Shown here piece by piece: positions 1-6,272 of a stretch of DNA of 6,272 nucleotides. Each line of letters opens with the position of its first letter. Position 1 is the stretch's first letter. Under the pieces are notes generated by a model. The model was not told the origin of the DNA, did not search any database, and saw only the letters and a list, made by a program, of their open reading frames with translations. The stretch comes from Chromatiaceae bacterium (lineage in GTDB: Bacteria; Pseudomonadota; Gammaproteobacteria; Chromatiales; Chromatiaceae): NCBI GenBank assembly GCA_012962365.1, contig DTXR01000177.1, forward strand, positions 1-6,272, in the 5' to 3' direction. The position numbers and the translations under genes are program-made.

Positions 1-621
1 AGGGGTTGCGGTACGCCCCTCCCACACCGACCAGGCCTTGGCCGCCGCCATGCGCCGCAGTTCATCATCACCGGTCAACAGCCTGTAATAGGCGGCCACC
101 AGGTTTTCCCGCTGATCCGGCGGGACAGGCGCGATGAAATCCTGCCAGAAATCCGGAAACAAGCGACTGGCGCCTTCCTGGTAGAACCACTGGATCTCTT
201 TAGGGCGGCACAGGAAGATACCGCGCAGGATCAGTCCACTGACCCGCTCAGGATAGGTCTGAGCATAGGCAAGCGCCAGCGTCGAACCCCAGGAGCCGCC
301 AAACAGCAGCCATTTTTCCAGGCCCAGTTCCTTACGCAGCTTCTCCATGTCTTCCACCAGATGCCAGGTGGTGTTGTCCTGCAGGCTAGCATGGGGTGTG
401 GAATGGCCGCTGCCACGCTGATCGAACAGGATGATGTGGTAACGCTCGGGATCGAAGAAGCGCCGGTGGTAAGGCTCGCACCCCGCTCCCGGGCCGCCAT
501 GAAGAAACAGCACGGGAATACCGCTGCGCCGTCCGCACTCTTCCACGTGCAGGCTGTGAACTTCATCGACCTGCAGCCGCCAGTGATGGAAAGGCTCGAT
601 ATCCGGGTAGAGGTCTTTCAA
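1..621 (-). CDS. pip: Proline iminopeptidase (S33, alpha/beta hydrolase), partial, C-terminus missing
   Basis: A cytoplasmic aminopeptidase expected to release N-terminal proline from peptides. The first 207 residues are present, about two thirds of the roughly 310-320 aa usual for the family; the 3' end lies beyond the left edge. The start MKDLYPDIEPF fits the usual family N-terminus. HGGPG at residues 41-45 is the oxyanion-hole motif, FDQRGSG at 66-72 and the NTTWHLVEDMEKLR stretch at 83-96 are family hallmarks, and GGSWGS at 108-113 places the nucleophile at Ser110. The catalytic Asp and His would lie in the missing part. I chose the TTG codon at 619-621 because GGAGG sits 6 nt upstream (628-632) and no in-frame ATG fits the family start. 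TTG overlaps the stop of the upstream ATPase gene as TTGA, making this the third gene of a coupled unit. Family assignment is firm; exact substrate preference is inferred from the family. Confidence 0.93.
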   Translation of the reverse strand, partial: MKDLYPDIEPFHHWRLQVDEVHSLHVEECGRRSGIPVLFLHGGPGAGCEPYHRRFFDPERYHIILFDQRGSGHSTPHASLQDNTTWHLVEDMEKLRKELGLEKWLLFGGSWGSTLALAYAQTYPERVSGLILRGIFLCRPKEIQWFYQEGASRLFPDFWQDFIAPVPPDQRENLVAAYYRLLTGDDELRRMAAAKAWSVWEGRTATP

Positions 622-2102
622 CGACGGCCTCCGAGCAGAGAGCCAAGTATGCCCCGCACGATGCGGCGCCCCAGGGAACTGCTAATGGAACGGGCCATGC
701 TCTTGGCCGCCGCTTCCCAGACACTCTGCCGATTGGAGCGACGCGCCGGTTTTTTGGCCTTCTTTGCTGCCTTTTCCTGTTCCCTGTTCGCTTTCTCGGC
801 GGCTGCCACCCGCGCTTCTTCCTTGGCGCGCATCTTCAGCATTTCATAGGCTGATTCTCTGTCGATAGTCTGTTCATAGCGTCCCCTGATCGGTGAGCGC
901 GAGCGTATTTCCTTGCGTTCAGCCGGCGTCAGAGGCCCGATGCGTGATCCCGGTGGACGGATCAGCACCTGCTCCACCGGCGTGGGGGCGCCTTTGCCAT
1001 TGAGCACAGACACCAAGGCCTCGCCCGTGCCCAGCTGGGTGATGGCCTTGACCGTGTCCACTTCCGGGTTCTCGCGGAAGGTCTCGGCCACCAGGCGCAC
1101 GGCCTTTTTGTCCTTGGGCGTGAAAGCGCGCAGGGCATGCTGGATCTTGGTACCCAGCTGGCCGAGTATTTCCGAAGGAATGTCCAGAGGACTTTGGGTG
1201 ATGAAATACACGCCCACGCCCTTGGAGCGAATCAGCCGCACCACTTGCTCGATCTTTTCCACTAGCGCCTTGGGAGCGCCATCGAACAGCAGATGCGCCT
1301 CGTCGAAGAACAGCACCATCACCGGTTTTTCCGGGTTGCCCACTTCCGGCAGTTGCTCGAACAGCTCGGCCAGCAGCCAGATCAGGAAGGTGGCATACAC
1401 TCGTGGCGAATCATGAATAAGCTTGGTCACATCCATGATGCTGACCACACCCTTGCCGGAGAAGTCGGTAATCATCAAATCTTCCAGACGCAGGGCCGGC
1501 TCACCGAACAAATGCTCTGCGCCCTGCTCCTCCAGTATCAACAGCCGGCGCTGTATGGCGCCTACGCTGGCGGTGGAAATGTTGCCGTATTCGGCCGACA
1601 GCTCCTTGCGATGCTCCGCCATCCAGTTGAGCATGGAGCGCAGATCTTTCAGATCCAGCAACAGCAGGCCGTTGTCATCGGCAATACTGAAGGCGGCATA
1701 GAGCACCCCCATCTGGGTTTCGTTCAGCTCCAGCAGACTGGAAAGCAGCAACGGCCCGACATCGGAAATGGTGGTGCGCACAGGCTGGCCCAGCTTGCCA
1801 AACATGTCCCAGAACACCACGGGGTTGGGATGCAGGTTGAAGTCTTCGATACCGATGGTCTGCACCCGTTCGTCGATTTTCGGGTGGGACTTTCCCGGCT
1901 TCGCCATGCCGGACAAATCGCCCTTCACGTCCGCCATGAACACCGGCACACCGATATCGGAAAAACCCTCCGCCAGTATCTGCAGAGTCACCGTCTTACC
2001 CGTACCCGTGGCGCCGGCAACCATGCCGTGACGATTGGCCTTGTCCGCACGGAACATGACGTTCTTGCGGCCGTTGCCGCCGATCAAAAATTCGATACTC
2101 AT
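618..2102 (-). CDS. yjgR: HerA/FtsK-fold ATPase of the DUF853 (YjgR) family
   Basis: A 494-residue soluble P-loop ATPase, close to the roughly 500 aa usual for E. coli YjgR. Walker A is GATGTGKT at residues 30-37. Walker B is the hydrophobic strand ending in FFDEAH at 265-270, with Asp267 and Glu268. A sensor-like ITQSP lies at 301-305, and Arg325 in HALRAFTPKD is a candidate arginine finger. VKGDLSGMAKPG around 59-70 is typical of this family. Residues about 410-455 are highly charged (Arg, Lys, Glu, Ala) and probably helical or coiled coil; the tail at 456-494 is basic and ends in a Gly-Leu-Arg-rich segment. The gene starts at ATG within ATGA, overlapping the metallopeptidase stop by 4 nt. 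Only a weak AGGG (2113-2116) lies upstream, so coupled translation is likely. HerA-type proteins form hexameric DNA motors, but the substrate of this branch is unknown and a DNA role here is inference. Confidence 0.93.
   Translation of the reverse strand: MSIEFLIGGNGRKNVMFRADKANRHGMVAGATGTGKTVTLQILAEGFSDIGVPVFMADVKGDLSGMAKPGKSHPKIDERVQTIGIEDFNLHPNPVVFWDMFGKLGQPVRTTISDVGPLLLSSLLELNETQMGVLYAAFSIADDNGLLLLDLKDLRSMLNWMAEHRKELSAEYGNISTASVGAIQRRLLILEEQGAEHLFGEPALRLEDLMITDFSGKGVVSIMDVTKLIHDSPRVYATFLIWLLAELFEQLPEVGNPEKPVMVLFFDEAHLLFDGAPKALVEKIEQVVRLIRSKGVGVYFITQSPLDIPSEILGQLGTKIQHALRAFTPKDKKAVRLVAETFRENPEVDTVKAITQLGTGEALVSVLNGKGAPTPVEQVLIRPPGSRIGPLTPAERKEIRSRSPIRGRYEQTIDRESAYEMLKMRAKEEARVAAAEKANREQEKAAKKAKKPARRSNRQSVWEAAAKSMARSISSSLGRRIVRGILGSLLGGRR
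628..632 (-). promoter_or_regulatory. Shine-Dalgarno site that fixes the pip TTG start
   Basis: A perfect GGAGG lies inside the last codons of the ATPase gene, 6 nt ahead of the TTG. This supports TTG initiation of pip and reinitiation by ribosomes finishing the ATPase gene. Confidence 0.75.
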
Positions 2103-2941
2103 AAGCTTTTCGCCCTGAATGTGTCGCAGTCCTGGATATTGCCGGTTTCCACGCCCTTGCGGAACCAGCGCTGGCGTTGTGCCGATGTGCCGTGGGTGAA
2201 CCCATCGGGCCGCACCCGGCCTGTCGCCTGACGCTGCAACCTGTCATCGCCGATGGCGCTGGCGGCATTCAATGCCGCATCCAGATCGCCCCGTTCGAGG
2301 AAGTCCTTCGCCCTTTCGGTATGGTTTACCCATACGCCGGCAAAACAGTCGGCCTGCAACTCCAACCGGACGGCGGCGGAATCTGCTCCCTTGCTGCCTC
2401 GGGACACTTTCTTGGTATAGCCGAGCAGATTCTGGACATGGTGCCCTACTTCATGGGCAATAACATAGGCCTGGGCCAGCTCACCCGGCGCCTTGAAGCG
2501 GCGCTTGAGCTCGTCGAAGAAAGCCAGGTCGATATAGACCTTGTGATCACCAGGACAATAGAAGGGCCCCATCGCCGTCTGGGCGATCCCGCAGGCGGAT
2601 CTGACACCACCGCTGAAGATCACCAGTTTTGGCTCCTGGTAGCGCTCGCCGTATTTTTTGAACACCTGATGCCAGACATCCTCGGTATCCGCCAGCACGG
2701 TTTCCACGAAAGCAACTTTTTCCTGCTCCTGGGGCGTTGGTTTGTAATCGACCTGCTGCTCGGTCATCTGCCCGCCGCCGAGCTTGCTGCCCACATCCAT
2801 GACCAGCCTTGGATCAACGCCGAAATACATGGCGACCAGCGCCAGGATGATGGTGCCAATACCAATGCCCCCGGCCTTGCCTACCCGTACACCCCTGCGA
2901 TCTTCAACATTCGTACTGCGCCGACGTCCCCGCCATTTCAT
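2099..2941 (-). CDS. ypfJ: Membrane-anchored neutral zinc metallopeptidase, YpfJ type
   Basis: A 280-residue predicted metalloprotease of the Zn_peptidase family (E. coli YpfJ is about 287 aa). The N-terminus MKWRGRRRSTNVEDRRG is the characteristic basic leader. One transmembrane segment follows at about residues 24-41, so by the positive-inside rule the catalytic domain should face the periplasm. HEVGH at 163-167 supplies His163, Glu164 and His167; Glu194 in the LELQADCFAG motif is the likely third zinc ligand. MGPFYCPGD at 124-132, AIGDDRLQ at 229-236 and the SFTHGTS-like FTHGTSAQR at 248-256 are further family signatures. Cysteines at 117, 129, 199 and 272 could form disulfides. The ATG is preceded by AAGGGAG at 6-nt spacing. 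It is the first gene of the unit and overlaps the ATPase gene by 4 nt. The physiological substrate is unknown, and proteolysis is inferred from the zinc motif. Confidence 0.95.
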   Translation of the reverse strand: MKWRGRRRSTNVEDRRGVRVGKAGGIGIGTIILALVAMYFGVDPRLVMDVGSKLGGGQMTEQQVDYKPTPQEQEKVAFVETVLADTEDVWHQVFKKYGERYQEPKLVIFSGGVRSACGIAQTAMGPFYCPGDHKVYIDLAFFDELKRRFKAPGELAQAYVIAHEVGHHVQNLLGYTKKVSRGSKGADSAAVRLELQADCFAGVWVNHTERAKDFLERGDLDAALNAASAIGDDRLQRQATGRVRPDGFTHGTSAQRQRWFRKGVETGNIQDCDTFRAKSL

Positions 2942-2947
2942 GATCTG

Positions 2948-2954
2948 CTCCCTT
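2948..2954 (-). promoter_or_regulatory. Shine-Dalgarno site of the zinc metallopeptidase gene
   Basis: AAGGGAG lies 6 nt upstream of the ATG at 2939-2941. It confirms this start over the ATG about 16 nt further upstream, which is in another frame. Confidence 0.7.
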
Positions 2955-2978
2955 CATTGCCCCCGAATTGTTCAGGCA

Positions 2979-3008
2979 AGAATAGAGGGAATGAACAGGG
3001 TATGGCAA
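2979..3008 (-). promoter_or_regulatory. Predicted sigma-70 promoter of the ypfJ-yjgR-pip unit
   Basis: The -35 element is TTGCCA (3003-3008, 5 of 6 consensus bases) and the -10 is TATTCT (2979-2984, 4 of 6), with an 18-bp spacer. Transcription would start near 2972, about 30 nt before the metallopeptidase ATG. It is the only good pair I saw in this gap. Sequence match only. Confidence 0.45.
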
Positions 3009-3012
3009 GTCT

Positions 3013-3028
3013 GTCATGTGAAAATGAC
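3013..3028. repeat. Short inverted repeat GTCAT-N6-ATGAC upstream of the predicted -35
   Basis: Two perfect 5-bp arms separated by 6 bp, ending 5 bp upstream of the predicted -35 hexamer. The size and position would suit a dimeric regulator, but the arms are short and chance is possible. The loop and arms lack the GC-rich stem and U-run of an intrinsic terminator. Confidence 0.35.
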
Positions 3029-3100
3029 CCGTGAACCAAATGGCGCTTGCTTAACTTTGTGACCAATCAGGTAAATGCATCCAGATTGGGATATCAGGCC

Positions 3101-5941
3101 TCAACCCGACTCAGCCGCTCCGGACAACAGCGCCTTGAGGAAGAGCCCGGTGTGCGACCCGGTGGTTGTCACCACGTCTTCCGGCGTTCCTTCGGCGATG
3201 ATTTCACCCCCGCCGTCACCCCCTTCCGGCCCCAGATCCACGATCCAGTCGGCGGTCTTGATCACGTCCAGGTTGTGCTCGATGACGATCACCGTGTTGC
3301 CATGGTCGCGCAGGCGGTGCAGCACCCCGAGGAGCTGTTCCACATCATGAAAATGCAGGCCTGTGGTGGGTTCATCCAGAATATAGAGCGTGTTGCCCGT
3401 GTCCCGCTTGGACAACTCCCGTGACAGCTTCACCCGCTGGGCCTCGCCGCCGGACAGGGTCGTGGCATTCTGTCCCAGCTGGATGTAGGTCAGGCCCACG
3501 TCCACCAGGGTTTGCAACTTGCGCCTGACCACGGGCACAGCATCGAAGAAATCCAGGGCTTCTTCCACGGTCATGTCCAGCACGTCGTTGATGCTCTTGC
3601 CCTTGTATTTGATCTCCAGGGTTTCACGGTTGTAGCGCTTACCCTTGCAGGTGTCACACTGGACGTAGATGTCCGGCAGGAAGTGCATCTCCACCTTGAT
3701 TACGCCGTCACCCTTGCAAGCCTCACAGCGCCCACCCTTCACGTTGAAGCTGAAGCGCCCTGGCGTGTAGCCCCGGGAACGTGATTCCGGCACCCCGGCG
3801 AACAACTCACGGATGGGTGTGAACAGGCCGGTATAGGTAGCAGGATTGGAACGTGGCGTGCGGCCGATGGGCGACTGGTCGATGTCCACCACCTTGTCGA
3901 AATGCTCCAGACCCTGAACCGATTTGCATGGGGCTACAGTGTGACTGGCGCGGTTCAGCTCATTGGCCGCCAGAGGATAGAGCGTATCGTTGATGAGGGT
4001 GGACTTGCCTGATCCTGACACGCCGGTAACACAGGTGAACAGACCCACGGGGATTTCCAGACGCACATTCTTCAGATTATTACCCCTGGCGCCTTCGAGG
4101 ACGAGCAACCGCTGCTCATCTGCTGGCGTGCGTACCCCAGGCACGGCGATGGCCCGCTCGCCACTGAGATATTTGCCTGTGAGGGAATCGGGATTGGCCG
4201 CCACATCTTCTGCCGTACCCTGAGCCACCACCCGGCCACCGTGTACGCCGGCGCCGGGGCCGATATCCACCACATGGTCCGCCGTGCGTATGGCTTCCTC
4301 GTCATGCTCCACCACGATCACCGTGTTGCCCAGGTCACGCAGATAGGTAAGCGTCTTGAGCAGCCGGGCATTGTCCCGCTGATGCAGGCCGATGGAGGGC
4401 TCATCCAGCACGTACATCACCCCCACCAGGCCCGCCCCGATCTGGCTGGCCAGGCGGATGCGCTGGGCCTCGCCGCCGGACAGGGTATCGGCACTGCGAT
4501 CCAGGGTCAGATAATCCAGCCCCACGTTGACCAGGAAACTCAGGCGCTCTTCGATCTCCTTAACGATCTTCTCGGCGATCCGCCCGCGCTTGCCCGGCAG
4601 ATTCAGTCTTTGGAAGAAACTCAGGCAATCGCTCACCGACAACGCCGTGACGTCCGGCAGGTTGCTGTCATCGATGAAGACATTGCGCGCCGCCTCGTTC
4701 AGCCGCGCTCCCTTGCAGGCGGGACAGGCGTGGCTGGACAGGTAGCGGGACAGTTCTTCGCGCACGGCGCTGGACTCGGTCTCGCGGTACCGCCGCTCCA
4801 TGTTGGGTATGACGCCCTCGAAGGGGTGCGTCTTCTTCACCCGGCGGCCCAAGTGATTGTGGTAATCAAAATGCACCGCCTCCCTGCCGCTGCCATAGAG
4901 GATGATGTCGCGGATCTTTTTCGGCAGCTCCTGCCAGGGGGTTTCCGGGTCAAAACCATAATGCCGCGCCAGGGACTGTAACATCTGGAAATAATAGGCA
5001 TTGCGCCGGTCCCAGCCACGCACCGCCCCGGCCGCCAGGGACAGTTCGGGATGGGCGACCACTTTGCTGACATCGAAACTCTGCTTCACGCCGAGGCCAT
5101 CACAGACTTCACAGGCGCCCACGGGGTTGTTGAAAGAGAACAGCCGCGGCTCCAGTTCCTCGATACTGTGGCCACAAACCGGACAGGCGAAGTTCGCGGA
5201 AAACACCAGTTCATCCTTGTCCGCCTCATCCATCCAGGCCACCAGGGCCACACCGTCGGCCATACGCAGGGCGGTTTCGAAGGACTCGGTAAGCCGCAGA
5301 CGCAAATCGGCGCGCACCTTGAAGCGATCCACCACAGCTTCGATGGTGTGTTTTTTGCGCAGATCCAGATCCGGCGCATCATCCAGCTCCCAGATGTCAC
5401 CGTCGATACGGGCACGGATGAAACCCTGGGCGGCGAGCTCTTTCAGCAGCTTGTGATACTCTCCCTTGCGCTCGGAGATCACCGGCGCCAGCAACATGAG
5501 CTTGCTGCCTTCCGGCAGGGCCAGCACCTGATCCACCATCTGCTCGATCGTCTGGGCCTCCAGAGGCAGGTGATGCTCCGGACACAATGGCGTCCCCGCC
5601 CTGGCAAACAGCAGGCGCAGATAGTCGTAGATTTCGGTAATGGTGCCGACGGTGGAGCGCGGGTTGTGGCTGGTGGTCTTCTGCTCGATGGATATGGCCG
5701 GCGAGAGGCCTTCGATATGATCCACATCCGGCTTTTCCATCATAGACAGAAACTGCCGGGCATAGGCAGAGAGCGATTCGACGTAACGGCGCTGACCCTC
5801 GGCGTAGATGGTATCGAAGGCAAGAGATGACTTCCCCGAGCCCGACAAACCGGTGATGACGATGAGCTTGTCCCGGGGCAACTCCAGATCGATATTCTTC
5901 AGATTATGGGTGCGGGCGCCCCGCAGGCGGATACTGTCCAT
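3101..5941 (-). CDS. uvrA: Excinuclease ABC subunit A (UvrA)
   Basis: The DNA-damage sensor of nucleotide excision repair. It dimerises, scans DNA with UvrB and loads UvrB at lesions. The gene is intact: 946 residues against 940 in E. coli, collinear throughout. The first ATPase half has Walker A GLSGSGKS at 31-38, signature LSGGEAQR at 487-494 and Walker B LDEPS at 512-516. The second half has GVSGSGKS at 640-647, LSGGEAQR at 829-836 and LDEPT at 855-859. Zinc cysteines are 253/256/277/280 in the first half and 739/742/762/765 in the second. The UvrB-binding and signature-insertion regions between the motifs are present. I placed the start at ATG 5939-5941 because [16 protein letters not shown] aligns with the E. 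coli N-terminus; ATG at 5945-5947 and TTG at 5954-5956 are in frame but lack a better ribosome site. The gene is divergent from an MFS transporter gene, with its own predicted promoter. Confidence 0.98.
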   Translation of the reverse strand: MDSIRLRGARTHNLKNIDLELPRDKLIVITGLSGSGKSSLAFDTIYAEGQRRYVESLSAYARQFLSMMEKPDVDHIEGLSPAISIEQKTTSHNPRSTVGTITEIYDYLRLLFARAGTPLCPEHHLPLEAQTIEQMVDQVLALPEGSKLMLLAPVISERKGEYHKLLKELAAQGFIRARIDGDIWELDDAPDLDLRKKHTIEAVVDRFKVRADLRLRLTESFETALRMADGVALVAWMDEADKDELVFSANFACPVCGHSIEELEPRLFSFNNPVGACEVCDGLGVKQSFDVSKVVAHPELSLAAGAVRGWDRRNAYYFQMLQSLARHYGFDPETPWQELPKKIRDIILYGSGREAVHFDYHNHLGRRVKKTHPFEGVIPNMERRYRETESSAVREELSRYLSSHACPACKGARLNEAARNVFIDDSNLPDVTALSVSDCLSFFQRLNLPGKRGRIAEKIVKEIEERLSFLVNVGLDYLTLDRSADTLSGGEAQRIRLASQIGAGLVGVMYVLDEPSIGLHQRDNARLLKTLTYLRDLGNTVIVVEHDEEAIRTADHVVDIGPGAGVHGGRVVAQGTAEDVAANPDSLTGKYLSGERAIAVPGVRTPADEQRLLVLEGARGNNLKNVRLEIPVGLFTCVTGVSGSGKSTLINDTLYPLAANELNRASHTVAPCKSVQGLEHFDKVVDIDQSPIGRTPRSNPATYTGLFTPIRELFAGVPESRSRGYTPGRFSFNVKGGRCEACKGDGVIKVEMHFLPDIYVQCDTCKGKRYNRETLEIKYKGKSINDVLDMTVEEALDFFDAVPVVRRKLQTLVDVGLTYIQLGQNATTLSGGEAQRVKLSRELSKRDTGNTLYILDEPTTGLHFHDVEQLLGVLHRLRDHGNTVIVIEHNLDVIKTADWIVDLGPEGGDGGGEIIAEGTPEDVVTTTGSHTGLFLKALLSGAAESG
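3435..3460 (-). repeat. Direct repeat copy 1, in uvrA second ABC signature
   Basis: A 26-bp stretch identical to 4461-4486 and in the same reading frame. It encodes TLSGGEAQR of the second ATPase half (from Thr828). It reflects the duplicated domain structure of UvrA, but identity at every synonymous position is notable. Confidence 0.85.
4461..4486 (-). repeat. Direct repeat copy 2, in uvrA first ABC signature
   Basis: The partner of 3435-3460, encoding TLSGGEAQR of the first ATPase half (from Thr486). The copies are 1026 bp apart, exactly 342 codons. Shorter exact matches also link the two halves: 17 bp (3285-3301 with 4314-4330, encoding GNTVIV) and 14 bp (4067-4080 with 5894-5907, encoding NLKN). 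Confidence 0.85.
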
Positions 5942-5950
5942 TGTCATTCT

Positions 5951-5978
5951 TTGCAAGCACGAAACAGGGTACTATACG
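5951..5978 (+). promoter_or_regulatory. Weak candidate promoter for the MFS transporter gene
   Basis: TTGCAA (5951-5956, 4 of 6) and TATACG (5973-5978, 4 of 6) are separated by 16 bp on the plus strand. The -10 shares bases with the uvrA -10 on the other strand. The match is marginal; it is listed because the transporter gene needs a promoter in this 72-nt gap. Confidence 0.25.
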
Positions 5979-6000
5979 CCGTTATTCCATTTCGCTTCAA
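5971..6000 (-). promoter_or_regulatory. Predicted sigma-70 promoter of uvrA
   Basis: The -35 element is TTGAAG (5995-6000, 4 of 6) and the -10 is TATAGT (5971-5976, 5 of 6), with an 18-bp spacer. The start would be near 5964, leaving a leader of about 20 nt to the chosen ATG. No full LexA box (CTGT-N8-ACAG) overlaps it. Confidence 0.55.
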
Positions 6001-6013
6001 ACCTTCTCTGATC

Positions 6014-6272
6014 ATGGCTGACAAGGAACAAACCGGCTTCAATGATACCGAACGCAGGGCCACCCTCGGCCTGGCGGGCATCTACGGTTCCCGCATGTTG
6101 GGGCTGTTTCTCATCCTGCCGGTTTTTGCCCTGTATGCCGAACATCTGGCCTCCGCCACCCCGGTGCTCATCGGCATGGCCATCGGCATCTACGGCCTGA
6201 CCCAGGCGGTGTTGCAGATTCCCTTCGGCCTCTTGTCCGACAAAATCGGGCGCAAACCGGTAATCATCGGCG
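6014..6272 (+). CDS. yajR: MFS transporter resembling YajR, N-terminal part only
   Basis: An inner-membrane major facilitator superfamily protein, cut by the right edge after 86 residues (families of this type have about 400-460). A short cytoplasmic N-terminus (MADKEQTGFNDTERRAT) leads into TM1 at about 19-41. TM2 at about 51-73 ends in motif A, GLLSDKIGRKP (72-82), the cytoplasmic loop typical of MFS drug and sugar/proton antiporters. The segment from IGIYGLTQAV to the motif closely matches E. coli YajR; the symbol rests on this N-terminus alone, and whether the C-terminal YajR domain is present cannot be seen. ATG at 6014-6016 is the only sensible start; it has no clear Shine-Dalgarno site. 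The gene is divergent from uvrA, as I recall for uvrA-MFS-ssb clusters in Pseudomonas. The substrate is unknown. Confidence 0.9.
   Translation, partial: MADKEQTGFNDTERRATLGLAGIYGSRMLGLFLILPVFALYAEHLASATPVLIGMAIGIYGLTQAVLQIPFGLLSDKIGRKPVIIG

Larger units (their letters stand above)
2942..3100. other. Intergenic gap between uvrA and the metallopeptidase unit
   Basis: A 159-nt non-coding stretch, more AT-rich than its flanks. It holds the end of the uvrA transcript and the promoter and ribosome site of the downstream unit. I found no strong hairpin followed by a T-run for uvrA on the minus strand; the best candidate (ATCC/GGAT arms near 3077-3092) has only 4-bp arms. Termination here may be Rho-dependent, or uvrA transcripts may read into the next genes. 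Confidence 0.6.

Noticed and set aside
231..566. Minus-strand open frame (111 codons) overlapping pip
   Set aside because: It is on the same strand but in a different frame from pip, which carries the HGGPG and GGSWGS motifs. The shifted frame shows no family features.
1293..2231. Long plus-strand open frame (312 codons) opposite the ATPase gene
   Set aside because: It lies antisense to a clear DUF853 coding region. Its translation is rich in His, Gln and Gly with no recognisable domain, as expected of a reverse-frame shadow.
2177..3034. Plus-strand open frame (285 codons) opposite the zinc metallopeptidase gene
   Set aside because: It is antisense to the well-supported ypfJ and runs on through its promoter region. 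I see no family motif or convincing ribosome site.
3077..3092. Possible terminator hairpin after uvrA
   Set aside because: The arms (ATCC/GGAT) are only 4 bp and no T-run follows, so it is not a credible intrinsic terminator.
4241..4981. Plus-strand open frame (246 codons) inside uvrA
   Set aside because: Entirely antisense to highly conserved uvrA, with low-complexity His/Gln/Ala composition and no domain.
5051..5830. Plus-strand open frame (259 codons) inside uvrA
   Set aside because: Antisense shadow of uvrA, with the same His/Gln/Gly-rich composition and no recognisable motif.
5942..5970. Possible LexA box in the uvrA leader
   Set aside because: Only the CTGT half is present; the sequence 8 bp on is TGCA instead of ACAG.

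Overview
The window is ordinary chromosomal DNA, densely coded and moderately GC-rich. It most likely comes from a gammaproteobacterium. UvrA resembles the Escherichia coli protein almost throughout, the YpfJ- and YjgR-type proteins are typical of Proteobacteria, and a uvrA gene divergent from an MFS transporter gene is an arrangement I recall from Pseudomonas and relatives. The species cannot be named from this sequence. I see no mobile element, CRISPR array, tRNA, rRNA or phage gene.

Layout from left to right. (1) Positions 1-2941, minus strand, hold a compact three-gene unit read from right to left: a membrane-anchored neutral zinc metallopeptidase (YpfJ type), a HerA/FtsK-fold ATPase of the DUF853/YjgR family, and a proline iminopeptidase (pip) that runs off the left edge. 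Each junction is a 4-nt overlap (ATGA, then TTGA), so translational coupling is very likely. (2) Positions 2942-3100 are a 159-nt gap with a plausible sigma-70 promoter for this unit and a short inverted repeat just upstream of its -35 element. (3) Positions 3101-5941, minus strand, hold a complete uvrA. (4) Positions 5942-6013 are a 72-nt divergent intergenic region with a good uvrA promoter and a weaker rightward one. (5) Positions 6014-6272, plus strand, hold the first 86 codons of an MFS transporter resembling YajR.

Functionally, uvrA is the damage-recognition gene of nucleotide excision repair and appears to have its own promoter. The ypfJ-yjgR-pip unit joins two predicted peptidases, one tethered in the envelope and one cytoplasmic, with an ATPase of unknown role. 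That combination is the least explained part of the window, but it is a gene-association hint and not a demonstrated system. No clearly new biological system is visible. The other points worth checking are a 26-bp exact direct repeat inside uvrA, the promoter-proximal inverted repeat, the TTG start of pip and the lack of a recognisable LexA box at uvrA.
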